From: Ipomoea triloba
Taxonomy: Eukaryota > Streptophyta > Magnoliopsida > Solanales > Convolvulaceae
Direction: 5' to 3'
NCBI RefSeq assembly: GCF_003576645.1
Contig: NC_044925.1
Location: 20,755,113 to 20,819,112, forward strand
Length of the DNA stretch: 64,000 bases
Below, piece after piece: positions 11,825 to 22,868 of the stretch. Under the pieces are notes generated by a model that had not been told where the DNA came from, did not search any database, and was given only the letters and a program-made list of their open reading frames with translations. Each line of letters opens with the position of its first letter. The first letter of the stretch is position 1. A program made the position numbers and the translations under genes.

Positions 11825-12175
11825 GCTTATTGATCATATCATAATAAAATGGTGAAAAACAGCTAGGAGGTGGTTATGTCAACTTTGCACGGGTGTCGCA
11901 CGGGTGCCTGTGCGGAAAAAATAATGTCCTAAAATTGGGAGACATTTTGTATTATTTGCACGAACATGCGTTATTATTATATTGTACATTGTACATTTTC
12001 AAATATTTATATTTTCTAAAGTTTTTATTTAAATTCATAATAATATAATTTTGTTTGTGTATCGCACTGGATAAAGCACTAGTGCTAATATATTATTACA
12101 GATTTGTATTGTAACCCATAAGACCATAACCTTATTAACCCTATTAACCTAAACCAGTAGGCAGTAGCCCGAAAT
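11825..12175 (+). repeat. Helitron-end-containing segmental repeat, copy 1
   Basis: Contains GCACGGGTGTCGCACGGG and, at about 12060-12082, GTATCGCACTGG then ...AGCACTAGT, a Helitron-like 3' end. The same segment recurs at 13095-13475. Similarity continues about 80 bases past the CTAG end (AGACCATAACCTTATTAACC), so the whole block was duplicated rather than two elements inserting independently. Confidence 0.75.
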
Positions 12176-12280
12176 AATAGAGAAGAGTAAAGGTAAACAC
12201 TTTTAGTTACTCTAATCAACATAACTTCATCAACTTTAACCCAAGCATCCAGAGCCAACATATTAATCTCAATCTTTTCA

Positions 12281-13006
12281 GCTCCAAATGATGCCCAAAA
12301 ATTAGTAAAGATCCTTTGTGATGGCAGCTTAAACTTCAAGTATTCCATACTTGAGAAAGCCACTGGGTCTTTTGATGAAGCTAATAAGCTGGGGCAAGGT
12401 GGATTTGGATCAGTTTACAAGGTTAGATTGTGTCCATACTCTCAATCAACAATATTTACTTCTACTGATTATATTTTTAACTGCAATGCAGGGTGTTCTA
12501 TCAGATGGTAGAGAGGTTGCTGTCAAAAAGCTGCAGTTCAACACCACAAAACGAGCAGAAGATTTCAACACCACAAAAATCTTGTCAAGTTGTTGGGGTA
12601 CAGCTTCTCGTGTCCTGAAAGGCTTCTTGTATACGAATTATTGTTTCTAAATAAGAGCCTTCATCAATTCATTTTTGGTGATTCTCTGATCTATATATTA
12701 AACTATCTCTTTTGCCATGCTGCTATTGATATGTTGACACTAAAACCTCAATTGTTTACATCAAAATTCACAAATCCTGAAAAGGGTAAAATACTAAACT
12801 GGAATAAGAGATTCAACATCACCACAGGAATTGCACAAGGCTTGATCTACCTCCACGGAAACTCAACGAAACGCATTATTCACAGAGATATAAAAGCCAG
12901 CAATATCCTGTTAGACTCAAGGCTCCATGCCAAGATAGCTGATTTCAGATTAGCTAGATCTTTTCAAACGGACAAGAGCCATATAAGCACAGCTATTGCC
13001 GAAACA
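12281..13006 (+). pseudogene. Cysteine-rich receptor-like kinase fragment (CRK2/CRK42-like)
   Basis: The kinase N-lobe is recognisable: NFKYSILEKATGSFDEANKL, then the GQGGFGSVYK glycine loop, a GT-AG intron at about 12421-12491, and REVAVKKL with the ATP-binding lysine. A deletion and frameshift at about 12570 removes the alpha-C helix region. The following [21 protein letters not shown] continues in another frame. After an inserted or intronic stretch (about 12680-12777), the C-lobe resumes with [12 protein letters not shown], the catalytic loop HRDIKASN, and [12 protein letters not shown], where DFG is changed to DFR. Similarity stops near 13006, before the APE motif. The extracellular DUF26 and transmembrane parts are absent. 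This is a dead fragment lying between two copies of a Helitron-end repeat. Confidence 0.88.
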
Positions 13007-13094
13007 TTGTCAAGTATTACCTATTGCTATCAACTATCAACCAATGACCTTTGAGCTTCTGTGTAGTGGCTAACTGTTTGTGTGTGCACGCACA

Positions 13095-13475
13095 CTTATA
13101 GATCATATCATAATAAAATGGCGAAAAACAACTAGGAGGTGGTTATGTCAACTTTGCACGGGTGCTGCACGGGTTTTGCACGGGTGTCGCACGGGTGCCT
13201 GTGCGGAAAAAATAATGTCCTAGAATATGTAAACATTTTGTATTAAATTCATAATAACGTAATTTATAAACATTTTGTATGTAAAAAATAATGTCCTAGA
13301 ATATGTAAACATTTTGTATTTATATTTTCTAAAGTTTTTATTTAAATTCATAATAACGTAATTTTGTCCGTGCATCGCACTGGGTAAAGCACTAGTGTTA
13401 ATATATTATTCCAGATTTGTATTGTAGCCTATAAGTCCATAAGACCATAACCTTATTAACCCAAACCAGCAGGCA
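13095..13475 (+). repeat. Helitron-end-containing segmental repeat, copy 2
   Basis: Homologous to 11825-12175, with extra GCACGGGT units and a local duplication of the AATGTCCTAGAATATG block. It ends with GTGCATCGCACTGGG...AGCACTAGT at about 13362-13396 and then the same AGACCATAACCTTATTAACC continuation. Confidence 0.75.
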
Positions 13476-14100
13476 GTAGCCCGCGCCACGCCCCATACTC
13501 CTCTGATTCCCATAGCCTAACCTAAATTCCTAATGAGTAATGACCTAAGCTAATCGGCAATCGCATATTCGCATTCAGTGATTCAGATTCAAATTCAATC
13601 GCATACAAATAATCTCCATTCTCCAGGATTCCAATTCCACTCGTTTTCTCCGTCTCTCACTTTCTCTTAATCTCGTCTTCTCCGACCTCCGTTCTCGCCT
13701 TCTCCACATCTCAGTCACCACTCACCACACGTCCTCCAAGCTCCAGTAGTGACAATTTATATCGTAGTGACAATTTATATCGTGGTCAAGGATGCACAAT
13801 GCATTGTGGACCTCATACCCAGAATATTTGTGGCTTCAAGAATGGAATGCAGGCTGTTATCTAGGTCCAGAAAGTTCTATTGCTTCGACGACTAGAGAGG
13901 ATTCTTCTATCTTTGTGGCACCGAATTTCCATGCCTTGGAGTTTCAGCTCCCATTTTTGGGCTAAGCCATCACCTTCCAACATCCCTTAACACTTCAGAC
14001 ATTTTCGGGCGATGCGAAGGGCAACCTGAACCATTTCTTCTAATTCAATCCTGTCGAAATTGGTTCCATTGGGTGACCTGTGTGGGATGAAAAACTCTAA
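13476..14100 (+). other. Unassigned exon-like segment
   Basis: More GC-rich than its surroundings. 13620-13740 is CT-rich like a plant 5' leader. 13800-13967 can be read open (…WTSYPEYLWLQEW…, ending ELPFLG-like then stop), but I recognise no domain. It is probably a captured or decayed gene fragment, given its position next to the Helitron-like repeat. Confidence 0.35.
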
Positions 14101-14457
14101 TTTGTGTTTTAAAAAATATTATTTTATATATAATTTTGTTTTGTATTATTATTATTTCGTTTTTTTTATTATTGTTATTAATATAATTATAAGCTTTATG
14201 AGGGTATTTATGTTTTTTCTTTTAAAATATATTTCATTTCTATTCCTTAAACCAATCAAATACTGTAATATAATTTCTAAAGTCTATTTCTTCTGCGAAC
14301 CAAACAATAAAATACAATTCCTATTCTATTCTTTACCTATTCCATTCCTTAAGGAATAACATTCCTATTACCTCAAAATTCATTCCGTGAACCAAACGTG
14401 TTGTAAGTGGATGTGGATGAGATGGGAATGCATTTGGCGAATTTGATGGATTGGGAG

Positions 14458-15220
14458 TAGGGGTGGAAATAGGCTAGGCTGAGCCGAGCCTTAGAAATTT
14501 AGGCCTGATTCTGCTATGGAAATCTAAAGCTTGAGCCTGAGCCTGAGCCTGGGCCTATATGTAGGCGTTTTTTAGTCTCAAGCCTGAATCTACAGTTGGC
14601 ATAGTCTGGCCTGAAGCCTTTTTTAAAAGTCTATTTAACATGTAGGCTTTTAAAAAGGCTTAAAAATATATCATAAATAGGCTTTGAGCCTATTTAAGGC
14701 CTCCATTTTTAATCCTTTTAAAATATACGTGAAAAAAATTTACAAAAAATACCTAAGTTCAATTGTATTATTATTTGTTATCCTATATTAATATCATAAA
14801 TAATAAACAATCAACTCATATAATTAAGTTGCGATATTTCATTAAATATTATGACAATAAGAACAGTTAATAAAAAAAATTAAACAATAAGAATACATAC
14901 AGCAGGATTAACTGCAATAATGTTTATAGTTGAATTATAATTTAGAATAAGATTTTGGAGGTGGAGGGTCAGAGTTTGATGATTATATATACTTGGGATT
15001 GTATTTTAAATATAAAAATATATATTAGGTATAAAATTATATATATAGGCATGTAGGCCTGAAGGCCGAGCATGGTATATATAGGCCTGGCCTATTTAGT
15101 TAAATATGTTTTTGAAATTGGCTTAAGCCTGACCTTTCTACTAAACGAACTATGTCTAACTAGACTTTAATTAGGCCCGGACATAGACCCCTATAAGAGG
15201 GCTGGCCTATTCCACCCCTA
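14458..15220. mobile_element. hAT element (TAGGGGTGGAAATAGGC family)
   Basis: The ends TAGGGGTGGAAATAGGC and GCCTATTCCACCCCTA are inverted. A perfect 8-bp duplication ATTGGGAG lies at 14450-14457 and 15221-15228. Subterminal regions are packed with AGGCCTG/GAGCCTG motifs, likely transposase-binding repeats. No transposase. A diverged relative spans 62620-63817. Confidence 0.93.
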
Positions 15221-15284
15221 ATTGGGAGTATATTTGAAGGATCTTTGCTCACCCTAATGCTAACTAATGAATAAAACAAGTTTT

Positions 15285-15378
15285 TATTTTTTTTTTGTTT
15301 TTATTTTGTTTTTTGTTTTTTGTTTTTTGTTTTGTTTTTTGTTTTTGTTTTTGTTTTTGTTTTTTTTTTTTGTTTTGA
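15285..15378. repeat. T-rich (TTTTG)n tract
   Basis: Almost only T and G on this strand. The 60-codon open frame across it is low-complexity and not a gene. Confidence 0.9.
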
Positions 15379-16560
15379 AAGGAACTGTATCCTTTTCAGT
15401 TTATCCATTAAGGTATTAATAATTGAGAGTTTTGAATATATAAATGCTTTACTCCGTGTTCCAAATTTTATTCAAAAGGCATTTTTAACAATAAATAAAT
15501 AAATATTATTGAATTTATTGAATGTAACAATTTGTTATTAAGAGTCTGTTTAGAAACACGGAAAATATTTTTTGAAATATTATTTTTGAAACATGATTCA
15601 TTATTAGGAAAATATTATTATTCTCTGATGCTTGGTTGAAAGTGAAAAAAAATAGTCATTTTATGTATGGCTGAAAGTTAATTTTGTTTTGTTTATTTTT
15701 TTTTTAAATACGAACATAAATCTATTAAAAATTATTTTTATAAAATTTTAATTATTTTAATGATGATAATTGTATGTAAATAAAATTATAAATTACGCTG
15801 TAAAATTTATAATAGTTAAATAAATTAATAATAATTATAATAAAAAGATATACATAAATAATTTTTAACTTATAACTTTTTTTAGTACTATTGATTCTAT
15901 TACAAATAATATCAGTTCTATATTTATAACTTATTATAATAAAAATAAATAAATAATGTTATAAATCTAATAATTTTGAACTAAAGAACTTGAAGGAATT
16001 TTTATTGTTTAATCTTGCTCAACCGAATTCATATTTAATTAGTCATTGATAAATATAATAAGTCTACACTAAAAAATTTAAGTAAAAAATTTTAATATTT
16101 TTTTAATCTTTTGGGCCATGTGCTATGTTATGCCAAGAGTTTTGTTATTTGACCCAACACAACCAACCCAAATTTTTGCAAGATTAGTCCAATCCAGTTC
16201 AAATAATAACCATACATATGATGGATCAACTCACCTATTTGATACCACTAAGAGATAGAATTGAGTGTGAGATAGGGATATAAAAATATCTTTCCAATAA
16301 AAATCGAAGAAAACATTTACCCTAAAAGGGGTCAATTTTCTTTTGACCAAAATGGATATTTTTTTTGTTGGTATCTAAACATTAAAAAATTTATAAAATA
16401 ACTTCGAAAAATTATATTCCAAGAGTTTCTAAAGGACTATAAACATAACCTTATAATTTCTTTCTCAGTCCAATTACTTCTTTACATATTGGGTCAAGCG
16501 CTTATTATTTTGTCAAAATGTGTAGCAATTTGATACCGTAAGGGGTGAGGGTATTTTAAC
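15379..16560. other. AT-rich stretch with nothing recognised
   Basis: No coding potential, inverted ends or RNA gene was seen. Confidence 0.5.
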
Positions 16561-16561
16561 A

Positions 16562-16840
16562 ATAGTTATATCATGGATCCGGGTCTACCTTACAAGATGG
16601 AGTCATCACAATTTACATGTTGAATGTTCACAATTTACATACTGAATGTTCACAATTTTAATTGTGAACATTCAATATGTCAATTGTGAATATTCAGTAT
16701 GTAAATTGTGTATTTTAGGTTCGGATCCACCTTGCAAGGTGAACTCGGATCCAAAACGGCGTAAATACATAATTGACATACTAAATCTTTACAGTATACC
16801 TTTTAAAAATTCACAATTTCTATACTACGAACACACAATG

Positions 16841-16907
<67 letters not shown>

Positions 16908-17165
16908 TTACCTTGTTTTGTATTCACAAGTTCCTTTCAAATGTTACGCTCAATTCCTATATTAAAAATACACAATTTAATCTTTTAAAAATTTAGTACA
17001 ATATTGTATTCACAAAATTCATTGTACAGTTGCTATGCGTTTTAACTTAGAAAATTAATTTACATTCTACAAGTTAACAATTTCAATACTAAAAATACAC
17101 AATTCAACGTCGTTTAGGACCAGGGTCCACCTTGCAAGGTGGACCCTGGTCCATGGTATAACAAC
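16562..17165. mobile_element. MITE with CACCTTGCAAGGTGGA ends
   Basis: Left end ATCATGGATCCGGGTCTACC and right end GGACCCTGGTCCATGGTAT are imperfect inverted repeats around a CACCTTGCAAGGTG palindrome. A third copy of that palindrome at 16727-16745 suggests two nested or tandem elements. An internal inverted repeat of TTGAATGTTCACAATT lies at about 16618-16700. It is related to 47541-47942. Confidence 0.65.
16839..16905. repeat. (AT)n microsatellite
   Basis: A pure AT run within the preceding MITE. Confidence 0.97.
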
Positions 17166-17309
17166 GGGTATTCGAATTAACTATGCTTAATTTTTTATAC
17201 TGGTGTGTTTGAGAATTAGAAAAATAATTTCTGGAATTATTTTTTCAAATTTTAAATATTTGACTACCTAAAGAAAATAATGTTAATTCAAAATACTCAT
17301 TTTTGTTTT

Positions 17310-17337
17310 ATATACATACATATATATATATATATAT

Positions 17338-17404
<67 letters not shown>
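17310..17404. repeat. (TA)n microsatellite with ATAC interruptions
   Basis: A run of about 95 bases of AT dinucleotides interrupted by TACATACA. Confidence 0.96.
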
Positions 17405-17407
<3 letters not shown>

Positions 17408-18423
17408 AAAATGTCATCTTAAATTTTTACTCGGAAAATATTTTTTAAATCTCATTCCCAACTCTCTCAATATCTCCATCTTCCAAACTTTGTTCTTGGA
17501 CTCTTGTCTATGGCTTGCCTCAGTCTTCACCAAAGTTGAACAAGTTCAAGTATGTATTCAATCATAATTTGTACGGAGTAATATATTTCTGTTCGTTTTT
17601 CAGAAAATGAATGAAATAAACAATTTTTTTAAGTTTTGAAAAACAAAAGATAATATTGGTCCTGTTTGGTAAGTGATACAACAAAATACATTCATGTATA
17701 TAATGTGTATGAAAATAGTATGAACAAAGTGAGAAAGATCCCTCCATTAGCTTTCAATTCATCCCTTTTATTAAGTGACCTTCAACCATTTAGAGAGAGG
17801 TGAGAGCATGGGCCTTATTTAGAGAGAGAGTGAAGTGAGCCAAGAGTCCTCTCACTTGAAGGGTTAGAGCCCTTATATAAGCCCAATACCCGTATAGTAC
17901 ACCGAACATACGTATAGAGTACTAAGGGCCGTATACCCGGGATATATTCTCTATCAAGTAGCCCCCAGTTCGGGTCCTGACGTCGAGTCAACAAGGAAGG
18001 GGTCGGGCTGGAAGACTGGCCTTACGGTCCGCGACTCACGCTAGTTGCCTCGTTAAAAACCTTGGGCCAAGAAAAAACTCAATGGAAAAAAAATCTTGAC
18101 TGAGGAAAAAAGAGCACAACTTTAAGCGCTAACGAGGAAGAGTTCGAGTTGGAAAAACCGACCGTATAGTCTGTGACCTATGCCGGTTGCCTCGTTAAAA
18201 AACCTTGGACTAAGAAAAAACCCAACGGGAAAAAATCCTAGTCAAGGAAAAAGAGTACAACCTTAAACACAGTCTTTTGGACTTACAGGGGTCGTCCGAA
18301 CTCTACCGATCGAGGGATCGGATTTACCGATCTAGGGATCGGGTTTCACCAATCAGGGGATTGGATTTGCCTGGGGCGGACTGCCGACCTGGCGGGCTGA
18401 ATTGCCTACCTCCTAGGGCTTAA

Positions 18424-19168
18424 TGCCGGGCACCTTGCTCCCGTAGTGGGCACCTTGCTCCCACAAAGATCGGTCCGAAGACCATAAACGGGCACCTTGC
18501 TCCCGTAGTGGGCACCTTACTCCCACAAAGATCGGTCCGAAGACCATAAACGGGCACCTTGCTCCCGTAGTGGGCACCTTACTCCCACAAAGATCGGTCC
18601 GAAGATCGTAAACGGGCACCTCGGTCCGAGGACCGTAAACGGGCACCTTACTCCCGTAGTGGGCACCTTACTCCCACAAATATCGGTCCGAGGACCATAA
18701 ACGGGCACCTTGCTCCCACAAAGATCGGTCCGAGGACCATAAACGGGCACCTTGCTCCCGTAGTGGGCACCTTGCTCCCACAAAGATCAGTCCGAAGACC
18801 ATAAACGGGCACCTTGCTCCCGTAGTGGGCACCTTACTCCCACAAAGATCGGTCCGAAGACCATAAACGGGCACCTTGCTCCCGTAGTGGGCACCTTACT
18901 CCCACAAAGATCGGTCCGAAGATCGTAAACGGGCACCTCGGTCCGAGGACCGTAAACGGGCACCTTACTCCCGTAGTGGGCACCTTACTCCCACAAATAT
19001 CGGTCCGAGGACCATAAACGGGCACCTTGCTCCCACAAAGATCGGTCCGAGGACCATAAACGGGCACCTTGCTCCCGTAGTGGGCACCTTGCTCCCACAA
19101 AGATCAGTCCAAAGACCATAAACGGGCACCTTGCTCCCGTAGTGGGCACCTTACTCCCACAAAGATCG
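18424..19168. repeat. Satellite array, about 62-bp unit in a 317-bp higher-order repeat
   Basis: Units read GGGCACCTTGCTCCCGTAGT then a second GGGCACCTT...CCCACAAAGATC half, then GGTCCGAAGACC. The block from 18517 recurs from 18834 almost perfectly, a 317-bp higher-order period. Long identical minus-strand open frames (88 codons each) result from the repeat length and are not supported as genes. Confidence 0.93.
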
Positions 19169-19265
19169 GGCTGCTTAAGGTTGTGCTCTTTTTCCTTAGC
19201 CAGAATTTTTTCCCATTGGGTTTTTTCTTGGCCTAAGGTTTTTTAGCAAGGCAACCGGCATAGGT

Positions 19266-19883
19266 AGTACTGTCAAAGCGGGCCGGCCCGCCCCATTAGG
19301 CCCGCCACACCGCGGGCCTAATCTCTGGCGGGTTTTTGCGGGCCGGCCCGCTAGGCCCGCGGGCTAGGGTTCATGCAACCCTAGCCCGCCCCATGCGGGT
19401 TCGCGGGCACCGCGGGCCAGCCCGCGGGCTTTTTATTGTTTTATTATTTTATTATTTTTTATAAATTCTTGTTGATTTCAAAGTTCAAACCAATAAATAG
19501 ATTCTACAAATACAAACATTGCGAATTTGCAATCCAATTTTATAATCTAACAAAAATTAATATTAATTCAAAGTTCATAAAAAAATAAAACCTACAAATA
19601 ATATTAATTTTGTGTGTTTAAAAATTCTAAAAATTACATTATATATATGTTTTTTTTTTTTTACACAGCAAGGCAGTACGCTGCCTTGCTGTGTAGCATA
19701 TATGTATATTTTTTATTATTATTTTTTTTAATTAGGGGCTTGGCCCGCGGGCCTTGGGCCTTAGCGGGTCAAGCCCGTTAGGCCCGCAATTTCGCGGGCC
19801 AACTTTCTTGTGGCCCTAACCCGCCCCATCACGGGGCGGGTGTGGGCCAACCCGCGGGCTTCGACCCGTTTTGACAGCCCTAT
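19266..19883. mobile_element. hAT element with GGGCCGGCCCG ends
   Basis: The ends AGTACTGTCAAAGCGGG and CCCGTTTTGACAGCCCTAT are inverted. A perfect 8-bp duplication GCATAGGT lies at 19258-19265 and 19884-19891. It interrupts the right arm of the foldback element and so is younger than it. Same family as 5838-6932. Confidence 0.95.
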
Positions 19884-20187
19884 GCATAGGTCACAGACTA
19901 TATGGTCAACTTTCAACCCGAACTCTTCTTCATCGACGTTTAAAGTTGTGCTCTTTTTTCCTTGGCTAGGATTTTTTCTTAGCCTAAGGTTTTTAACGAG
20001 GCAACTAGCGTGAGTCGCGGACCGTAAGGCCAGTCTTCCAGCCCGACCCCTTCCTTGTTGACTCGACGTCAGGACTCGGACTAGGGGGCTACTTGATAGG
20101 GAATATACTCTGGGTATACGGCCCTAAGTACTTTGTACGTACGTCAGTATATGAGTACGGGGTATGAGCCTATAAAAAGGCCCTAGC

Positions 20188-20362
20188 TAGAGCTGTCAAA
20201 ACGGGCCAGCCAGGCCCATACGGGCTGGCCAGTCTCGGGGAGGTCGAAAAACGGGCCGGTACGGGCCGGCCCGTTTTCCCACGGGTTGGGATTTGGCCAA
20301 CCCAACCCGTGTAGACCGGGATGACGGGCTAAACGGGCCAACCCGTCAGCCCGTTAATTTTT
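20188..20362. mobile_element. One end of a GGGCC-rich hAT element
   Basis: AGCTGTCAAAACGGGCC begins a GC-rich region like the ends of the 19266 element. I find no matching right end, so it is truncated, or its partner is too diverged. Confidence 0.55.
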
Positions 20363-20781
20363 ATTTTTTTTTTAATGTTTTGAATTAATATTATTAAAAC
20401 TCTTTATTTGTATAAGATGGGAATTGAACCCCTAACTTCTTAGTTAAGAACTAAGACCATTTCCAACCAAGCACATCAAACCTTTTGAACAAATGTCATG
20501 TATATTTATATATATACAAATTATACACACACTACACATACATGCACACATATATATAAATATAATTACATTTTAATTTTATAAATAAACTTTAAAATAT
20601 TAATATTTATATAAAGATAAAATTAATTCTATTAATTAATACTAGTAATAAATTTAATATTAATAAATTTTATATTAATATTAATATAAAGATACAATTA
20701 ATTGCATTATTTAATACTAATAATAAATAAATTTAATCCATACATCACTATACACACATGAGTACAAAGGGGATTTAATCC
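20363..20781. other. AT-rich stretch
   Basis: Contains a tRNA-like GGGAATTGAACCCCTAACTT at about 20420 and AT-rich filler. No gene seen. Confidence 0.45.
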
Positions 20782-20972
20782 ATATCAGTAAGTAATCAGC
20801 ATATCAGTCAATTTTGGCTTATTTGACCACTATTAGCTTTTTGAGAAAAGAAATTATACCAAACAGCTATCAGCTGATCTATCAAATAACTTTTTACAAT
20901 CAGCTAATATTATCAACTAATCATACCTTCTAACCCAATCAGTTAACATCCATTTACGAAACAGGGCCAATA
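20782..20972. mobile_element. CCCTGTTTGG-type MITE fragment
   Basis: Shares AATCAGCTAATATTATCAAC and the end TTTACGAAACAGGGCC with the copies at 2.5, 33.5 and 35.8 kb. Confidence 0.65.
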
Positions 20973-21196
20973 ATTTTCTATTTTTCAACCAAATACCAAA
21001 AAATGAAAATATTTTTTAAAAAATAAGTTAAGTTTTTAAAAATTATTTTTTTCAGGGTTTGAATAATAACTCTTTAATGTGATATTATTATGATAATTTT
21101 CTTTTCGTATTTAATTCTTATGTGAACTATTTTTTATTTTTTTTTTTTGAATACAACTAACTCTATTAGATTGTAGTAGATGTTCAAACATACTCT

Positions 21197-21380
21197 CTCA
21201 GCTGAAGCTCGAACTTATGACTTCTCATATGGGAGAGCCACTACTCTGCCATCTGAGCACATGGCTGTGAATTATTTATTATATGTATTGCTGAAGCTCG
21301 AACTTATGACTTGTCATATGGGAGAGCCACTACTCTGCCATCTGAGCACAAGGTGTTTGGCTGTGAATTATTTATTATAA
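21197..21380. repeat. Direct duplication of an approximately 90-bp unit
   Basis: GCTGAAGCTCGAACTTATGA and the following 65 bases occur twice (from 21197 and from 21290), each ending GAATTATTTATTATA. The second copy ends exactly at the LTR-element target site, so the duplication was the insertion target or arose with it. Confidence 0.85.
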
Positions 21381-21381
21381 C

Positions 21382-21808
21382 TGACGGTAATAATGTGTTA
21401 CTGGTATGTGTTTGAGTATTATTTGAATGTTGTCAAGTATTTGAATACAATAATGAGCGTAGTGCCCAGTGTACAAATGAGTTGAGTGTTGTTTTTGTCT
21501 AGTAAGAAGTGTCGTGTCTCACTACGTGGTTGTGAGTCTTTTTATTCATTTCAGCTCAGTAAGGGAGCATTAATGAGGAGTTGAACGTTGGACATCAATG
21601 CTAAGGAGTTGAACGTTGGGCATCAATGCTGAGGAGCTGAACGTTGGTCATCAAGGCTGAGGAGCTGAACGTTGGGCATCAATGCTGAGGAGTTGAACCG
21701 TTGAGCATTGATGCTAAGGAGTGAGGTGTCTTGGGTAGTTTGAACGTCCATTGTCTTGCCTTTGGGTCCTGCCAGTGGTTCCGGGTCGGGTACCCAATTA
21801 TCCTGTCA
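21382..21808 (-). repeat. 3' LTR (427 bp)
   Basis: Starts TGACGGTAATAATG and ends CCTGTCA on the plus strand. It is longer than the partner LTR because of 4-5 tandem copies of a 28-bp unit (GGAGTTGAACGTTGGGCATC...) at about 21575-21720. Confidence 0.87.
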
Positions 21809-21828
21809 CCAGTCCCCCCACTCCCTAG
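21809..21828 (-). promoter_or_regulatory. Candidate polypurine tract
   Basis: Read on the minus strand, AGGGAGTGGGGGACTGG lies directly against the LTR edge. The same tract next to an LTR-edge fragment recurs at about 24910-24928. Confidence 0.7.
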
Positions 21829-22139
21829 CCAACGAGAGCGATTGAGGTGGTTTGGGAGTAGTTAAGTGTCTAAAAATTGTTTTTTTTTTAAGAGTACGAG
21901 TATTGTGGCAGAGGTCAGGCCTCGGCCAAAATTGGCCGAGGCATGACCTCGGCTGATTCAATTAATTTTTTTTTTATTTTTTATTCTGTTGGTTTTGTTT
22001 TTGTTTTTTTTTTTGATTTTTTTTTTGCTTTTTGTTTTTGTTTTGTTTTGATTTTTGTTTTTGTTTGTTTGCTTTTTTTTTTTGTTTTTTTTTGTCGCTC
22101 TGTGCGTGAGTTCACTTCGACCAGCCGTAGGCTCGGTCA

Positions 22140-22310
22140 AAGGTCAGCTCTCCCGTCATGTAGCTAGCAAGATCGGATCTCGTGCCAGTCCTAAGGGACT
22201 AGAGTGTGGTGTTTTTTAAATCAAGCATCTGGCTTGACCCAGGAAAACACTCTCCCGTCAAGTAGCTAGCGAGATCGGATCTCGTGCCGGCTATAAGGGA
22301 ATAGAGTTAT
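22140..22310. repeat. CTAGCGAGATCGGATCTCGTG tandem units
   Basis: Two copies of a roughly 110-bp unit contain the palindrome GAGATCGGATCTCG and end near AAAACACTCTCCCGTCA. Three more lie at 25285-25566. Confidence 0.8.
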
Positions 22311-22321
22311 TTTATTTGTTA

Positions 22322-22868
22322 TCATTGTGGTCGAGGTGCGGGACCTCGGTCACAGTGGCCGAGGCACGGGGCAAAAATTGGCCGAGGTGACGACCTCGAC
22401 CTAAATTGGCCGAGGTGACGACCTCGACCCAAATTGGCCGAGGTGATGACCTCGGCATATTTATTGGTGACGCTGCTCGGGGAGGTGACGCCACTCACCG
22501 CTTGAGGAGGTGACACTGCTTGAGGAGCAGCGCCGCTTGAGGAGGTGAAGTTGCTCGAGGAGGTGACACCACTCACCGCTCGAAGAGGTGATGCTGCTCG
22601 AGGTGGTGACGCCGCTCGAGCAGGTGACGCTGCTCGAGGTGGAGACGCTGTTCGAGGTAGTGATGCTGCTCGAGGTGGTGACACTGCTCGTGGAGGTGAC
22701 GCCACTTGAGGAGGTGACACCACTTGATGAGGTGACACTGCGTGAGGAGCAGCGCCACTTGATGAGGTGACACCAGCTTGATGAGGTGACACCCGCTTGA
22801 TGAGGTGACGCTGCTTGAGGAGCAGCGCCACTTGATGAGGTGACACCAGCTTGATGAGGTGACACCCG
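22322..22868. repeat. Inverted-array arm A (GAGGTGACxxxGCTCG units)
   Basis: It begins with AATTGGCCGAGGTGACGACC repeats, then about 20 short units of GAGGTGACGCTGCTCGAGG type. It is the inverted counterpart of about 23595-24290, which includes the flank ATTTTATTTGTTATCATTG at 22310-22325 against CAATGATAACAAATAAAAT at 24259-24277. Long open frames on both strands here are low-complexity artefacts. Confidence 0.85.

Larger units (their letters stand above)
17868..20185. mobile_element. Foldback element with satellite core, split by a hAT insertion
   Basis: The left arm 17868-18275 is mirrored by a right arm at 19170-19265 plus 19892-20185. Examples are CTATCAAGTAGCCCCC at 17954 against GGGGGCTACTTGATAG at 20085, and GTAAGGCCAGTCTTCCAGCC at 20025 against its complement at 18010. 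Within the left arm an approximately 145-bp unit (TTGCCTCGTTAAAAA...AAGAGCACAAC) is duplicated. The centre is a satellite array. The left terminus is uncertain and I could not define a target duplication. No coding sequence was recognised. Confidence 0.8.

Noticed and set aside
12590..13054. 154-codon frame with kinase catalytic loop as an expressed gene
   Set aside because: Lacks the N-lobe in frame, has a deletion-frameshift, DFR in place of DFG and a truncated C-lobe.
18517..19100. Two identical 88-codon minus-strand open frames
   Set aside because: They are the higher-order repeat read in one frame. No start context, domain or promoter supports a gene.
18424..19168. Regular repeats with spacer-like parts, superficially CRISPR-like
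   Set aside because: The spacers are themselves repeated in a 317-bp higher-order unit, the genome is a plant's, and the array lies between inverted arms of a foldback element.
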